Numbered from the stretch's first letter, positions 24,902 to 34,806 are shown. The stretch: 64,000 nucleotides of DNA from an uncultured Eubacterium sp. (GCF_934561735.1 NZ_CAKTGT010000001.1:62001-126000), one strand, 5' to 3'. The notes: generated by a model not told the origin, from the letters alone. Made by a program: numbers and translations.

Positions 24902-25790
24902 TATTGCCGCATCTGTACTTACAAGATTAAAAAACAAATCGAAAGAATCCGGTCGAAGCTATCAGCTGTGTATGCAACTGTTTTGTCAGGAAGAATTTTT
25001 ACGCCGGTTGCAAAATTCAAAATATGCAGATAATTTCGTACTTAAGGGTGGACTATTTATCTATTCAATAACGGACTTTGACAGCAGGGTTACAGTAGAT
25101 GTAGATTTTCTTCTGAGAAAATTACCAAACACACCTGAACAACTTCGTGCAATACTTGAAGAAATTATAGCTATAGATACCGGAAATAACTTTATAACCT
25201 TTGAAATTAAAAATGTTTCACCTATTTCAGTCGCAAAGAAATATGCCGGAATCAGTGCCTCTCTTGTTGCACACATCAAAAATACTCGAACTCCTTTTAG
25301 TATTGATTTCGGTATTGGTGATGTAATTGTACCAAATCAAGAAAAAAGGTCAATTCCTACACAGTTAAAAGATTTTCCTTCACCAATCATAAATACATAC
25401 TCGCTTGAAACGACCATTGCGGAAAAGATCGATGCAATATTAGACCTTATGGAATTCTCAAGCAGAATGAAGGATTACTACGACATCTATTATCTTGCAA
25501 ATAAATTTGATTTTAACGGTAAAACATTAACAGAAGCATTAAAAAGAACATTTGAAAATCGTGGTCATAGCTTTACTATTGAACAATTTGATCGGATAAC
25601 TGCTTTTGCTGATGATGAAGAAATGCAAAAGAAATGGAAAGCATTTACTCATAAAATCAATACTAAGACTGATGATTTTAGCACAGTGCTGAAATCCATC
25701 AAAGAATTTTTAGCGGAGCCGTTTACGGCAGCAGTTGAAAATAAAGAATTTGAAGAAAAATGGTCTGCTTTGGAGAGCAAGTGGAAATAA
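24894..25790 (+). CDS. abiEii: AbiEii-family nucleotidyltransferase toxin
   Basis: Toxin of the AbiE system: a DNA polymerase beta-type nucleotidyltransferase that stops growth and blocks phage when released. The 298-aa protein has the family motif LKGGLFIYS with VDVDFL (about residues 45-75), the SIDFGIGD stretch and the ETTIAEKIDAI helix followed by RMKDYYDIYYL. After the stop there is GGAGG at 25791 but no following gene. A bidirectional terminator separates it from hsdR. Confidence 0.92.
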   Translation: MADIAASVLTRLKNKSKESGRSYQLCMQLFCQEEFLRRLQNSKYADNFVLKGGLFIYSITDFDSRVTVDVDFLLRKLPNTPEQLRAILEEIIAIDTGNNFITFEIKNVSPISVAKKYAGISASLVAHIKNTRTPFSIDFGIGDVIVPNQEKRSIPTQLKDFPSPIINTYSLETTIAEKIDAILDLMEFSSRMKDYYDIYYLANKFDFNGKTLTEALKRTFENRGHSFTIEQFDRITAFADDEEMQKKWKAFTHKINTKTDDFSTVLKSIKEFLAEPFTAAVENKEFEEKWSALESKWK

Positions 25791-25862
25791 GAGGAGGAAT
25801 AATAAAATAGTAAAATCAATCAGAAGTTAGTAAAAATATCAAAATTTAATTTTCACATAGTT

Positions 25863-25897
25863 AAAACCGCTGCCGGTTTAAAAACGGTAGCGGTTTT
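25863..25897. terminator. Bidirectional terminator between abiEii and hsdR
   Basis: Stem AAAACCGCTGCCG / CGGTAGCGGTTTT (one wobble pair), A-run on one side and T-run on the other. Confidence 0.85.
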
Positions 25898-25900
25898 GTG

Positions 25901-28900
25901 TTATATTAAGCCAAAATATTTTTCAAAAAAGTCTTTTAGTTTATCGATGACAGTTTGTTTTTTTAAGGTCCTATTAGAGCCGCTTGAAAACCTTGACATC
26001 GGAGGTAATATTTTATCAAGATCTGTTCCAGTGGTTTTTATTCCACCATCTCTGAAAGAGTTTTCCATAAATTTTTGAGCCTCATCGTGTTTTAGCTTTT
26101 CTTCTTTGATGATAGTATCTAAATCCTGTTCCTTTTGCTTTTTAACAAAGTCTTTCCAGTCCTTTTCAACATCTGTTTTTACTGTCATTTGGGCAACAAA
26201 TCCCTCAATTAAAGCTTTTTTACTGCGCAGCTCAACACTTGCATCTATTGATTTATTAATATTAACAAGAATCGTTTTATCCTCACAATTTGATTCGTGA
26301 TATTTGGCAACAAGCATCAAGATATAATCTATATTGACCTCGACCTGCTTAATAAGTTCAATTTCAAAGACAATATCATTGTTGATTCGTTCTTTTTCAA
26401 TATCGCTTTTTTTAACATAATCTTGATATAAGTCAATATAAATGCTTTGATAATCCTGTAAATCTCTAACGGATACAGAACTGTCGCTTTCAAAATCATC
26501 GAAACACCTTAAAATATTTCTCAATTTCAAAATGCGACCAAACAGTTTGACGAATTCTTTTTCGTTATCCTCGCCAATGATTTGACTGCTTATCGGAAAT
26601 TCATTTACCAGTCTGGCTACAAGCTCGTTATAACCTTCAATATGCTTTCCGTGCTCATCTTCATAGCCATTCATATACTCATTGTAAGTTTTTAGAATAA
26701 CCATACCTCTTGCGTTTTTATCCCCAAAAAGCGCTAAGGCATTATTAGTGGCCGTCTCAAGATTTCTGAAACAAACAATATTTCCAAATGTTTTAACCGA
26801 GTTCAAAATACGATTGGTACGAGAAAACGCTTGTATCAAACCGTGATCTTTTAAATTCTTGTCTACCCACAAAGTGTTTAAAGTGGTTGCATCAAATCCA
26901 GTTAGAAACATATTAACTACGATCAGCAAATCAATCTCACGATTTTTCATTCTCAATGATACATCTTTATAGTAGTTTGGAAATTTATCCGCAGATGTAT
27001 CGTAGCTAACATTAAATAACTCATTATAATCATCAATCGCACTGTCAAGAAAATCCCGTGAAGTCTGATCAAGACCGCTTGTGTCAAAATTCTCATCTTG
27101 CAAGATATCATCCGGATCTTCTTCGTTTGGATTAAAACTGAATATCGTAGCAATATTTAATTTATGACCTGTTTCCTCCATTTGCTTTTTAAATTCATTG
27201 TAGTATGCAATCGCTGCCGGAATAGATGCGACTGCAAAAATTGAATTAAAACCATTTACTTTTGCAGTCGTTTTTCGCTCTGATACCGTATTATTCTTGG
27301 ACTTTGCCATTTTTTCTACATTCGTAATCACTTTATAGCCATAATAGGAACGGCTTTGATTGCGATAAGTTTTCTGCTCAAAATGTTCAAGAATGTATTG
27401 TGTAATCTCAGATACTCTTTGGGGATCAAGCAAAGCTTTTTCGCGGTCAATTGCTTTTACTTGCTTGTCATATAAAATTTCAGGATTTTTAATCGTATTG
27501 ATATAATCAATTCTAAAAGGCAAGACATTTCCATCATGAATAGCATCTACAATGGTATATGCGTGCAGTGGTCTTACTTTGTTCCCGTTTTCGTCCGGTT
27601 CACCTCCGAAAACCTGTGCCGTAGTACGCATATTAGGTGCATTGGAACTGTTGGAATTTGATGGAAAAATCGGCGTACCCGTAAAACCAAAAATATGATA
27701 ATTCTTAAAATGCTTTGTAATCGACTTGTGCATATCTCCGAACTGAGAACGATGGCATTCATCAAAAATCATAACAATATGTTTTTTATAAACTTCATGT
27801 TCTTTGTTCTTAGATATGAATTTATCTAACTTTTGAATAGTTGTGATGATGATCCTTGCATTATCATCTTCCATTTGTTTTTGCAAAATTTTAGTAGAGG
27901 TGTTGCTGTTGGCAGCACCTTTTTCAAACCTGTCATATTCTTTCATTGTCTGGTAGTCAAGATCTTTTCTGTCAACAACAAACAATACTTTGTCAATGAA
28001 ATTCAATCCTTGAGCAAGCTGTGCAGTTTTAAAACTTGTTAAAGTCTTTCCGCTTCCGGTGGTATGCCAAATGTAACCGCCCGCCTCTTTTCTGCCGGTT
28101 TTTTTGAGATTGGTAGAAACGATAATGCGGTTTAGGATTTTTTCAGTTGCCGCAATTTGATAAGGACGCATTACCAATAATAAATCCTCTGAGGTAAATA
28201 CACAGTAACGAGTCAAAATATTAAGCAGCGTATGTTTTGCAAAAAAGGTTTTTGTAAAGTCCACAAGGTCCGGGATGGTACGATTTTTTTCATCCGCCCA
28301 ATAACTTGTGAATTCAAAGCTATTAGAAGTCTTTTTCTTTTTTGATATGTTTTTCTCTGCGTTATCTTTGATATGCTGAAATCTTGTTGAGTTAGAATAA
28401 TACTTTGTATGCGTACCGTTGGAGATTACAAACAGCTGTACATACTGATACAATCCGCTGCCTGCCCAAAAGCTGTCACGCTGGTATCGATTGATTTGGT
28501 TAAACGCTTCTCGAATTGCGTTCCCTCGTTTTTTAAGCTCAATATGCACTAACGGCAATCCGTTTACCAAAATCGTTACATCATAACGGGTTTTACGTTC
28601 ACCCTCATTTTCTTCGTACTGGTTTATTATCTGCAAATGATTGTTATGAATGTTGGTTTTATCTATCAACTTGATGTTCTTCACATAACCGTTATCGAGG
28701 GTAAGGTTTTGCAGGTAATCTTCTTGTATTTTGCGGGTTTTCTCAACAATACCATCATTTCCATTGGAAATAACAGTGCTGTAAAAGTCGTTCCATTCTT
28801 TATCGAAAAAGGTGTAGTTATTAAGTTTTTCAAGCTGAGTACGGAGGTTGTCAATTAAGTCTTGTTCGCTTTTTATGGAAATGTATTCGTAGCCCTGATC

Positions 28901-29032
28901 GACAAGGCGATTTATAAAATCTTTTTCAAGTTCCGCTTCGCTTTGATAGTCGGTGCTTTTTCTTTCTTCAGGCGTGTATTCAGCAACAACTGTATTTTCG
29001 GTTGAACTTGCCACAATTTCAAAGCTATTCAT
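25901..29032 (-). CDS. hsdR: Type I restriction endonuclease subunit R
   Basis: Motor and nuclease subunit of a type I restriction-modification complex; it translocates DNA with ATP and cuts unmethylated DNA. At 1043 aa it is full length. Seen: nuclease core RYDVTILVNGLPLVHIELKK (about 148-168, D...E-x-K), Walker A TTGSGKT (about 327), DECH box in MIFDECHRSQFG, and the helicase motif VDKNLKDHGLIQAFSRTNR. It resembles the EcoR124 (type IC) group. GGAGG precedes its ATG and it overlaps hsdS by eight bases. Confidence 0.96.
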   Translation of the reverse strand: MNSFEIVASSTENTVVAEYTPEERKSTDYQSEAELEKDFINRLVDQGYEYISIKSEQDLIDNLRTQLEKLNNYTFFDKEWNDFYSTVISNGNDGIVEKTRKIQEDYLQNLTLDNGYVKNIKLIDKTNIHNNHLQIINQYEENEGERKTRYDVTILVNGLPLVHIELKKRGNAIREAFNQINRYQRDSFWAGSGLYQYVQLFVISNGTHTKYYSNSTRFQHIKDNAEKNISKKKKTSNSFEFTSYWADEKNRTIPDLVDFTKTFFAKHTLLNILTRYCVFTSEDLLLVMRPYQIAATEKILNRIIVSTNLKKTGRKEAGGYIWHTTGSGKTLTSFKTAQLAQGLNFIDKVLFVVDRKDLDYQTMKEYDRFEKGAANSNTSTKILQKQMEDDNARIIITTIQKLDKFISKNKEHEVYKKHIVMIFDECHRSQFGDMHKSITKHFKNYHIFGFTGTPIFPSNSNSSNAPNMRTTAQVFGGEPDENGNKVRPLHAYTIVDAIHDGNVLPFRIDYINTIKNPEILYDKQVKAIDREKALLDPQRVSEITQYILEHFEQKTYRNQSRSYYGYKVITNVEKMAKSKNNTVSERKTTAKVNGFNSIFAVASIPAAIAYYNEFKKQMEETGHKLNIATIFSFNPNEEDPDDILQDENFDTSGLDQTSRDFLDSAIDDYNELFNVSYDTSADKFPNYYKDVSLRMKNREIDLLIVVNMFLTGFDATTLNTLWVDKNLKDHGLIQAFSRTNRILNSVKTFGNIVCFRNLETATNNALALFGDKNARGMVILKTYNEYMNGYEDEHGKHIEGYNELVARLVNEFPISSQIIGEDNEKEFVKLFGRILKLRNILRCFDDFESDSSVSVRDLQDYQSIYIDLYQDYVKKSDIEKERINNDIVFEIELIKQVEVNIDYILMLVAKYHESNCEDKTILVNINKSIDASVELRSKKALIEGFVAQMTVKTDVEKDWKDFVKKQKEQDLDTIIKEEKLKHDEAQKFMENSFRDGGIKTTGTDLDKILPPMSRFSSGSNRTLKKQTVIDKLKDFFEKYFGLI

Positions 29033-30275
29033 TTTCCACCGCCTCCTTTTTCTTAAAAGTTAAGAGCTTATCTCGGTAATATTCATATTGCTTTTGTCTT
29101 GCTTCGATTTCGGCAGGCAATCCCTCGCTAATATCGTTGCAAAGCCTGTCAAAATGGTCAAGGATATCAACTATGCGTTGTTGTTCTACAAGTGACTTTT
29201 CCTTGTCTTCCGGATATGGAATCGGAATAGTTAATTTTTCGAAATCGGTTTTATTAAATTTACTCTGTCCCATATTTGAAGTGACTTTTTTCAATTTTTT
29301 TTGGAATTCAAGAGATTCAAATGTGTATTTTAAATATAGCAAATTAACTTTACTGCTACGAATTAGCAACGCGTTTTTAGCAAGAGCATTGTATTTATAA
29401 GGTAGCTTTATTGGATTGATATAATATACTTCTCCACAATTTCCTACACTAGGCAAAACAATGCATGGGGTGTCTAATTGAACTCTCCACAAATAATCGT
29501 ATGAATCTTTAGATATATAAATTGGTGAGCTATTGGTATAGTTGCACTTAATATCAACTGTTCTTATTAATTGAGCATAATCTGGTTTTGATAAATAAGG
29601 CACATTTTTTGAAACTTCAGCAAAAGAACCCGCTGCTGCAAAGTTAGTTATTGTGTCACAAACTTCCTTTATCGGATATAATTCACTCTGTTTAATTGAA
29701 TTTAAAACAGTGTCTCTATAATACTCATACTGTTGCTTTCTCGCAGTGAGTTCCGCAGTGAGTTCCGCAGTGAGTTCCGTAAATTTATCCAATATACGAA
29801 CGATTTCTTCTTGTACTGGTAAAGGTGGAAAAGGAATTATGAAGTCTTCAGTTACTCGCAAAGAAATTTGAGGTAATGATCCCATTCCTGAAGCTGTTTC
29901 TCTGAAGTGTTCAATATTATTTTTCAGAACATAATATAAATATTTTACTTTGATTGGATTATCTGCTGTATATGCCCACATTTCATTTTTAAAAGTAAAT
30001 GGTTTATCGTAATAAACAGCATCAATTACCCCTCTGGACTGCACTAAAACAGCAGGTACTCTCGTAATATTTGCATTAGGTATATCAGCTTCATGAGCAG
30101 TGATGACAGTTTTTCCTCCTGCAAAGATTTTGATTTCACCGTCATCAGATGCAATGTCCTTCATTTTGCCCGCAGTAATAGGAGTACCTTTTATTCTTGT
30201 ATAACTATTTTTTATTTTCTTAAATTCTACCCCATTTGGGCAAAGTTCATTTATAAGTTGTTCTAATTTACTCAT
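29025..30275 (-). CDS. hsdS: Type I restriction specificity subunit S
   Basis: DNA-recognition subunit shared by the methylase and the nuclease. The 416-aa protein has two target-recognition domains, each followed by a conserved helix (RKQQYEYYRD at about residue 205; RQKQYEYYRDKL near the end). The first spacer helix contains three tandem ELTA units (TAEL in another register), encoded by three exact 12-base repeats (29743-29778). Start at ATG 30275 with GGAGGTGAGGAGA just before it; it overlaps the upstream gene by eight bases. Confidence 0.95.
   Translation of the reverse strand: MSKLEQLINELCPNGVEFKKIKNSYTRIKGTPITAGKMKDIASDDGEIKIFAGGKTVITAHEADIPNANITRVPAVLVQSRGVIDAVYYDKPFTFKNEMWAYTADNPIKVKYLYYVLKNNIEHFRETASGMGSLPQISLRVTEDFIIPFPPLPVQEEIVRILDKFTELTAELTAELTARKQQYEYYRDTVLNSIKQSELYPIKEVCDTITNFAAAGSFAEVSKNVPYLSKPDYAQLIRTVDIKCNYTNSSPIYISKDSYDYLWRVQLDTPCIVLPSVGNCGEVYYINPIKLPYKYNALAKNALLIRSSKVNLLYLKYTFESLEFQKKLKKVTSNMGQSKFNKTDFEKLTIPIPYPEDKEKSLVEQQRIVDILDHFDRLCNDISEGLPAEIEARQKQYEYYRDKLLTFKKKEAVENE
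29743..29778. repeat. Three 12-base tandem repeats inside hsdS
   Basis: GCAGTGAGTTCC repeated exactly three times (29743, 29755, 29767). In EcoR124-type HsdS proteins the number of TAEL units sets the spacing between the two DNA half-sites, so copy-number change would change specificity in frame. Confidence 0.9.
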
Positions 30276-31071
30276 TCTCCTCACCTCCGGTATGCCAACC
30301 TAAGGTACCTATCGCATCCATTAGTTCTCTGTTAGTTTTTATTTTTTCCAGTACACCTGTAACTAATCGATAAAAAGCATCAAATTTTTGTAATGCCTCA
30401 TCTTCGTCATAATCTCCATGAACTACATCACTAAGCTCACCAAATAGTTTATAGCCATCTTCAGCAAATTCCGAAGGGATGATATTACATTGATCTTTTA
30501 CCGGTGTAAGAATCTGAATAAACGGTTTAAGATTGCCGTTTGCTTTCCTCGTTTCAATGGGCGGATTTGCAGCCTCTGCTGTTTGGGTAATAATTCTTTC
30601 AAAAACCTTTCTCAAATAAACAATAGACCCTGCTCCAAATCCTTCTCTGGCCGCCTTTCTGGCTTTTTCCAAAGCATCTGTGAAATCACCGTAAGTTTCA
30701 GTATTTAGCGAAACTGCTTCAGAAAATTTTTCACTTCTTTTTGCAATACGCACATAAGGATATTGACTATGTATATTATCTTCCTCTCTGCACTCAAGCA
30801 AGAACCACATTTGCACAGAAGCTCCGCAACGAGGACATTCAAGAACACAGTCAATGCTGACAGTCTTTTCGTTTACACCAATACAGAACAAGTCTTCCCC
30901 AGAATAGAATGTTCGCTGATCGCCGCAATTATTACAATAATAATTTAATGCAACCTTGCCGACTGCAATTTTTTTAGAATTTCCGGTTTTAAGCTTTCTA
31001 CTGCCCAAAAAGTTTTCTATTTGTACATAATCTGTTGTTATCGGTTTTGATAACACATCTGACAATCTCAT
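30268..31071 (-). CDS. Zinc-ribbon DUF4145-like protein embedded in the hsd operon
   Basis: A 267-aa protein between hsdM and hsdS. Seen: a zinc ribbon (CNNCGD ... CPRCGA, about residues 47-83) and a C-terminal helical DUF4145-like region (GSIVYLRKVFERIITQ...LFGELSDVVHGDYDEDEAL). DUF4145 proteins frequently accompany restriction genes; their role is unestablished. It is three bases after hsdM and overlaps hsdS by eight bases, so it is made stoichiometrically with them; a regulatory or accessory role in the complex is an inference. Confidence 0.75.
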   Translation of the reverse strand: MRLSDVLSKPITTDYVQIENFLGSRKLKTGNSKKIAVGKVALNYYCNNCGDQRTFYSGEDLFCIGVNEKTVSIDCVLECPRCGASVQMWFLLECREEDNIHSQYPYVRIAKRSEKFSEAVSLNTETYGDFTDALEKARKAAREGFGAGSIVYLRKVFERIITQTAEAANPPIETRKANGNLKPFIQILTPVKDQCNIIPSEFAEDGYKLFGELSDVVHGDYDEDEALQKFDAFYRLVTGVLEKIKTNRELMDAIGTLGWHTGGEENE

Positions 31072-31074
31072 ATA

Positions 31075-32739
31075 TTACGCCTCCTCAATATCAGCTATAA
31101 TCGCATCAATTTCGGCACGCAACGTATTTTCACGCTGAACAATTTCAGATATTTGTTTGTTAAGAACGGCTATATCAATAATTTCTCTTGTATCCTCACT
31201 TTCTACATAAGTTGACACAGAAAGATTGTAATCTGCATTTTCAATATCTTTCTGTTTAACAAGAGCAGTAAAATACTTTTCAGTCTTTCGGTTGATATAT
31301 GCGTTTAATATATTCTGAATGTTATTAGGTTCATTGCTTGCAGTTCCGTCGCCCAATTTATTGCTGTTGGTAGACTTGATAAATTCTTTTGAAGCATCAA
31401 TAAATAAAGTTTGGTTGTCAACTTTTGATTTTTTGAGAACCATAATGCAAGTTGCAATGCTTGTTCCATAAAAAAGATTATCAGGCAACTGAATGATACA
31501 TTCAATAAAATTATTATCAATCAAATATTTTCTGATTTTCTGTTCTGCGCCGCTACGATACATAATACCGGGGAAACAAACAATAGCCGCTGTTCCGTCT
31601 GTAGCAAGCCAGCTAAGGCAATGCATAATAAAAGCAAAGTCCGCTTTTGATTTAGGTGCCAATACACCGGCAGGAGAAAAACGAGGATCGTTTATCAGTG
31701 TTCCATTGTCAGACCCTTCCCATTTAATAGAGTACGGAGGATTTGAAACAATGGCTTCAAACGGTTCTTCATCCCAATGCTTAGGATCAGTCAAAGTATC
31801 GCCGTGTTCAATGCTGAATTTATCGTAACCTATATCGTGTAAAAACATATTGATACGGCAAAGGTTATAAGTTGTAATGTTGATTTCCTGACCAAAGAAT
31901 CCATTACGGACATTGTCTTTACCGAGAATTTTTGCAAACTTCAAAAGTAACGAACCGCTTCCCACAGCAGGGTCGTATACTTTATTTACTTCTGTTTTCA
32001 TTTTACCGTTATTATCAAGAAGTGAAATTTTAGTTAGAAGATCAGATACCTCTTGTGGTGTGAAAAATTCGCCGCCGCTTTTTCCGGCATTAGAAGCGTA
32101 CATTCCCATTAAATACTCATAAGTGTCCCCAAAAGCATCAATGGAATTATCTTGATAATTACCAAGATCCATATCTCCAATAACAGTGATTAGTTTTTTT
32201 AGTCTTTTGTTTCTTTTGACTACTGTTGGTCCGAGTTTATTGCTGTTTACATCTATATCGTCAAACAAACCTTTGAAGTTTTCTTCGCTTGGACTTCCTA
32301 TAGCAGATGCTTCAATGTTTTTAAAGTTTGTTTGCAATATTTCATTTAAATTTTCATCCAAATCAGCAATTTCTAATTCTTTGCCGTCTTTTTCTGCTTG
32401 ATCCTTTGCGTCTTTATCAGCTTTTCTAATTCTGTTTAATAAATTCCCAAACAATTCACCGGGTAAAATAAAGAAGCCTTTTTCTTGCACCATATCATTT
32501 TTAACCCTTAAAGCTTCTTTATCGCTGATTTTCGCATAATCAAAATCAGTATTTCCTGCTTCCCATTCACCTTTGTTGAGATAAGTTGTAAGGTTTTCAG
32601 ATATATATCTATAGAACAGCATACCTAAAACATATTGTTTAAAATCCCAACCATCGACACTTCCTCTAAGTTCATTTGCAAGCGCCCATATTGTACGGTA
32701 AAGTTCTGTTCTTTCTTGTTCTCTTTTATTATCGCTCAT
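31075..32739 (-). CDS. hsdM: Type I DNA methyltransferase subunit M
   Basis: N6-adenine methyltransferase subunit. The 554-aa protein has the helical N-terminal HsdM domain (about 10-150), the AdoMet motif VYDPAVGSGSLLL (about 228-240) and catalytic NPPY (in EAIVSNPPYSI, about 307). It follows and overlaps a small HTH-like gene by 11 bases. The C-terminal helix (INKQISEIVQRENTLRAEIDAI) fits contact with HsdS. Confidence 0.96.
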   Translation of the reverse strand: MSDNKREQERTELYRTIWALANELRGSVDGWDFKQYVLGMLFYRYISENLTTYLNKGEWEAGNTDFDYAKISDKEALRVKNDMVQEKGFFILPGELFGNLLNRIRKADKDAKDQAEKDGKELEIADLDENLNEILQTNFKNIEASAIGSPSEENFKGLFDDIDVNSNKLGPTVVKRNKRLKKLITVIGDMDLGNYQDNSIDAFGDTYEYLMGMYASNAGKSGGEFFTPQEVSDLLTKISLLDNNGKMKTEVNKVYDPAVGSGSLLLKFAKILGKDNVRNGFFGQEINITTYNLCRINMFLHDIGYDKFSIEHGDTLTDPKHWDEEPFEAIVSNPPYSIKWEGSDNGTLINDPRFSPAGVLAPKSKADFAFIMHCLSWLATDGTAAIVCFPGIMYRSGAEQKIRKYLIDNNFIECIIQLPDNLFYGTSIATCIMVLKKSKVDNQTLFIDASKEFIKSTNSNKLGDGTASNEPNNIQNILNAYINRKTEKYFTALVKQKDIENADYNLSVSTYVESEDTREIIDIAVLNKQISEIVQRENTLRAEIDAIIADIEEA

Positions 32740-33085
32740 TTTTGTATTCTCCGTTCTTTAATAATTTTTCGTAATCTATACCATTTCTCAATTTTCTGCA
32801 CAAATCTTTATTTTCTAAGGCTTTTGCGATATCAGCAGGTACTTCATTTCGTTCTTGTGCAGCTAAATCAAAAAACAACGCTATTTGTTCAGGCTTTGGA
32901 TTCAATAACCGAAGCATTGCAATTTGTCTATCAGGAGGAGGTGGGTTAACTTTACCGCTTAAAATATCATAAAAGTAAGGTTTCTTTATGCCAAGTGCGG
33001 TGTAAAACTTGACATTTGATAATTTTGCCTCTTTTATCATTTGTGCAAGCAAATTACAGAATTTCATAGAATCATCAACAATCAA
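32729..33085 (-). CDS. Small HTH-type regulator at the head of the hsd operon
   Basis: A 118-aa protein with a Cro-like helical N terminus (NLLAQMIKEAKLSNVKFYTALGIKKPYFYDILSGKV) and a Pro-rich turn then helices; most likely a controller of the restriction operon. The start is uncertain: TTG at 33085 has GGTGGTGAT upstream, ATG at 33067 has no good site. It overlaps hsdM by 11 bases. The long inverted repeat at 33108-33137 lies immediately upstream and is its natural operator. Confidence 0.7.
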   Translation of the reverse strand: MIVDDSMKFCNLLAQMIKEAKLSNVKFYTALGIKKPYFYDILSGKVNPPPPDRQIAMLRLLNPKPEQIALFFDLAAQERNEVPADIAKALENKDLCRKLRNGIDYEKLLKNGEYKNER

Positions 33086-33107
33086 GTAATCACCACCGTT
33101 TCTAAAT

Positions 33108-33137
33108 TAGTATGTAAGTTTACATACTTACATACTA
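33108..33137. promoter_or_regulatory. Inverted repeat upstream of the hsd operon
   Basis: TAGTATGTAAG (33108-33118) and its exact complement CTTACATACTA (33127-33137), eight bases apart, 23 bases before the regulator's start codon. The spacer itself contains TACATA, so the whole is a nested palindrome. Confidence 0.7.
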
Positions 33138-33228
33138 TCATATTTTAAAATAAAAGTCAATTTAAAAAGCTTTACAAATTCATAAATGAAATGTATATAA
33201 TTATAACATTCTTGTACTATCTAAAAAT

Positions 33229-33250
33229 CGGCAGGGATTTCTCCCTGCCG
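33229..33250 (-). terminator. Terminator after tnpV
   Basis: Perfect stem CGGCAGGGA / TCCCTGCCG followed on the minus strand by ATTTTTAG. Confidence 0.85.
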
Positions 33251-33259
33251 TCGTTGTGT

Positions 33260-33637
33260 TTATACCGTATAAATCAATTCCGCATTTACAATTTCTGTTG
33301 CTCTATTACGAACATTATTCATCTTTTGCACCCAACGCATCATATCGGTTGCTTTGAGTTCCTCGGTTACATTTTCTTTTTCGGCGAGGTCTTTTACTAG
33401 CCGGAGAAAAAGGTCTTGCGCCTGCTGTTCAATATCTGCAAGATATGAATTTAGTTTACATTGAGTAAGCAGGGTTGTATAAAACGCCGGTTTATGTTGT
33501 TTAATATACTCCTTATGTTTTCTGCCCCAACAGCCGATTTCATAATTTGTATCGGTTGACACAAGATTTGGAATATACACATCGCCTACAAGAGTATAGC
33601 TAATGCCTGTAATTTTGTCTGTTATATATTTTTTCAT
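33260..33637 (-). CDS. TnpV-like transposon protein
   Basis: A 125-aa protein resembling TnpV of the Tn4451 group of mobilisable transposons (N-terminal YTLVGDVYIPNL, central GRKHKEYIKQHKP, and the C-terminal LKATDMMRWVQKMNNVRNRA). The function of TnpV is not established. It follows the MobV relaxase gene by four bases and ends at a terminator, so it is the last gene of the element's backbone operon. Confidence 0.82.
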   Translation of the reverse strand: MKKYITDKITGISYTLVGDVYIPNLVSTDTNYEIGCWGRKHKEYIKQHKPAFYTTLLTQCKLNSYLADIEQQAQDLFLRLVKDLAEKENVTEELKATDMMRWVQKMNNVRNRATEIVNAELIYTV

Positions 33638-33641
33638 AAAA

Positions 33642-34772
33642 TCACCTATACATTTCTTTATTTCTCGATTGAGATTGTTTTAGAATTTCATCAACATTTT
33701 TTGGTCCGATTATTCTGCGAAGTTTACTGTATTGAGCAAGCTTTTTATCTGCTCTGTGAGCCATCTTACTGAATGATTTTGCATCTTTTTTATAAATTTC
33801 AACATCATTTTGAAGTCTCCCGACAATTCTGTTTGCATTATAAGCTCGTACCTCTGCTTTGAAGCATCTTACAATCAACGCTTTTACCATTTGCTTTAGC
33901 TTATTGAACATCGGTTCAATCAATTTCTTATACGCATTTGCCGACATAAACGGCTTGGGTTCGGGTAAAACGAATTTGTCATCAAAACCACTTTCATCAA
34001 TTTCTTGCAATTCATTATTGCAATCTTGATAACATTCAATTTCATTTTTAAGCATATCGACCTTTTCTTCAAGCTGTATAACTTCTTTTTGCCGTTCTTT
34101 CTTTTTATAATCAAGAACCGATAAATGCTCTCTGTTTGTATGCTGATTTTCCCATTCAATATTAAATTTAAACATAGATTCAGCCAATGATTCTTTTTCG
34201 GAATTCACCCATAATACCCATTCTGTTTCTTCTCTGCCGTTGCCGACAAAGCCTTGATTTGCAAGAGCCTGTTTTAACGACACTCTTGTATCAAGTCCAC
34301 GCTTGCTTCCGGTTGTAAATGGAACAAAATCAATATGCAAATGCGGTGTTGCCTCATCCAAGTGCATATGGGCGGAGAACACACGCAAATACGGATTGCG
34401 TTTTTGAAAAGTGCTAACATAATTATCAAGTGCCTTTTCTGCAAGTCCGGTAGTTTGCTTACCAATTCCAAAATCATTTTTATTGCCAATTTGAACTACT
34501 ATTTCATGAAATGGTTTTTCCTGTTTACCGTTGCAAATTTTTTCATAATAGTTTTTTACTTTTCTGTCATTGCGAGTTTGTTTGGAGTTATAACGCTCAA
34601 CAGCTTCGTCAAACAATTCGTGATAAACATTTTTTATATCGTCATTTATATACTCTTTGTTCAGGTGCGACCTTTCGGGATTTGTATTCGAGGTATTAAA
34701 TATCCTGCTGTTATGCTTTAATGCGCCTTTACCAAGTTCAATACTTATGCTTGCTAAATATATAATCGTCAC
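33642..34772 (-). CDS. MobV-family relaxase (Pre/Mob)
   Basis: Nicks the element's oriT and leads the strand into a recipient with help from a resident conjugative element. The 376-aa protein has motif I-like KHNSRIFNT (about residues 19-27) and the metal-binding motif HLDEATPHLHIDF (about 139-151, HxDExxPHxH). The C-terminal half is long helices. The start is a GTG at 34772 with AAAGGG unusually close, so it may be slightly misplaced. Backbone gene of island A. Confidence 0.9.
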   Translation of the reverse strand: MTIIYLASISIELGKGALKHNSRIFNTSNTNPERSHLNKEYINDDIKNVYHELFDEAVERYNSKQTRNDRKVKNYYEKICNGKQEKPFHEIVVQIGNKNDFGIGKQTTGLAEKALDNYVSTFQKRNPYLRVFSAHMHLDEATPHLHIDFVPFTTGSKRGLDTRVSLKQALANQGFVGNGREETEWVLWVNSEKESLAESMFKFNIEWENQHTNREHLSVLDYKKKERQKEVIQLEEKVDMLKNEIECYQDCNNELQEIDESGFDDKFVLPEPKPFMSANAYKKLIEPMFNKLKQMVKALIVRCFKAEVRAYNANRIVGRLQNDVEIYKKDAKSFSKMAHRADKKLAQYSKLRRIIGPKNVDEILKQSQSRNKEMYR

Positions 34773-34806
34773 GCCCTTTCTTATAATTTACAAACCTTAT
34801 TTTTCT

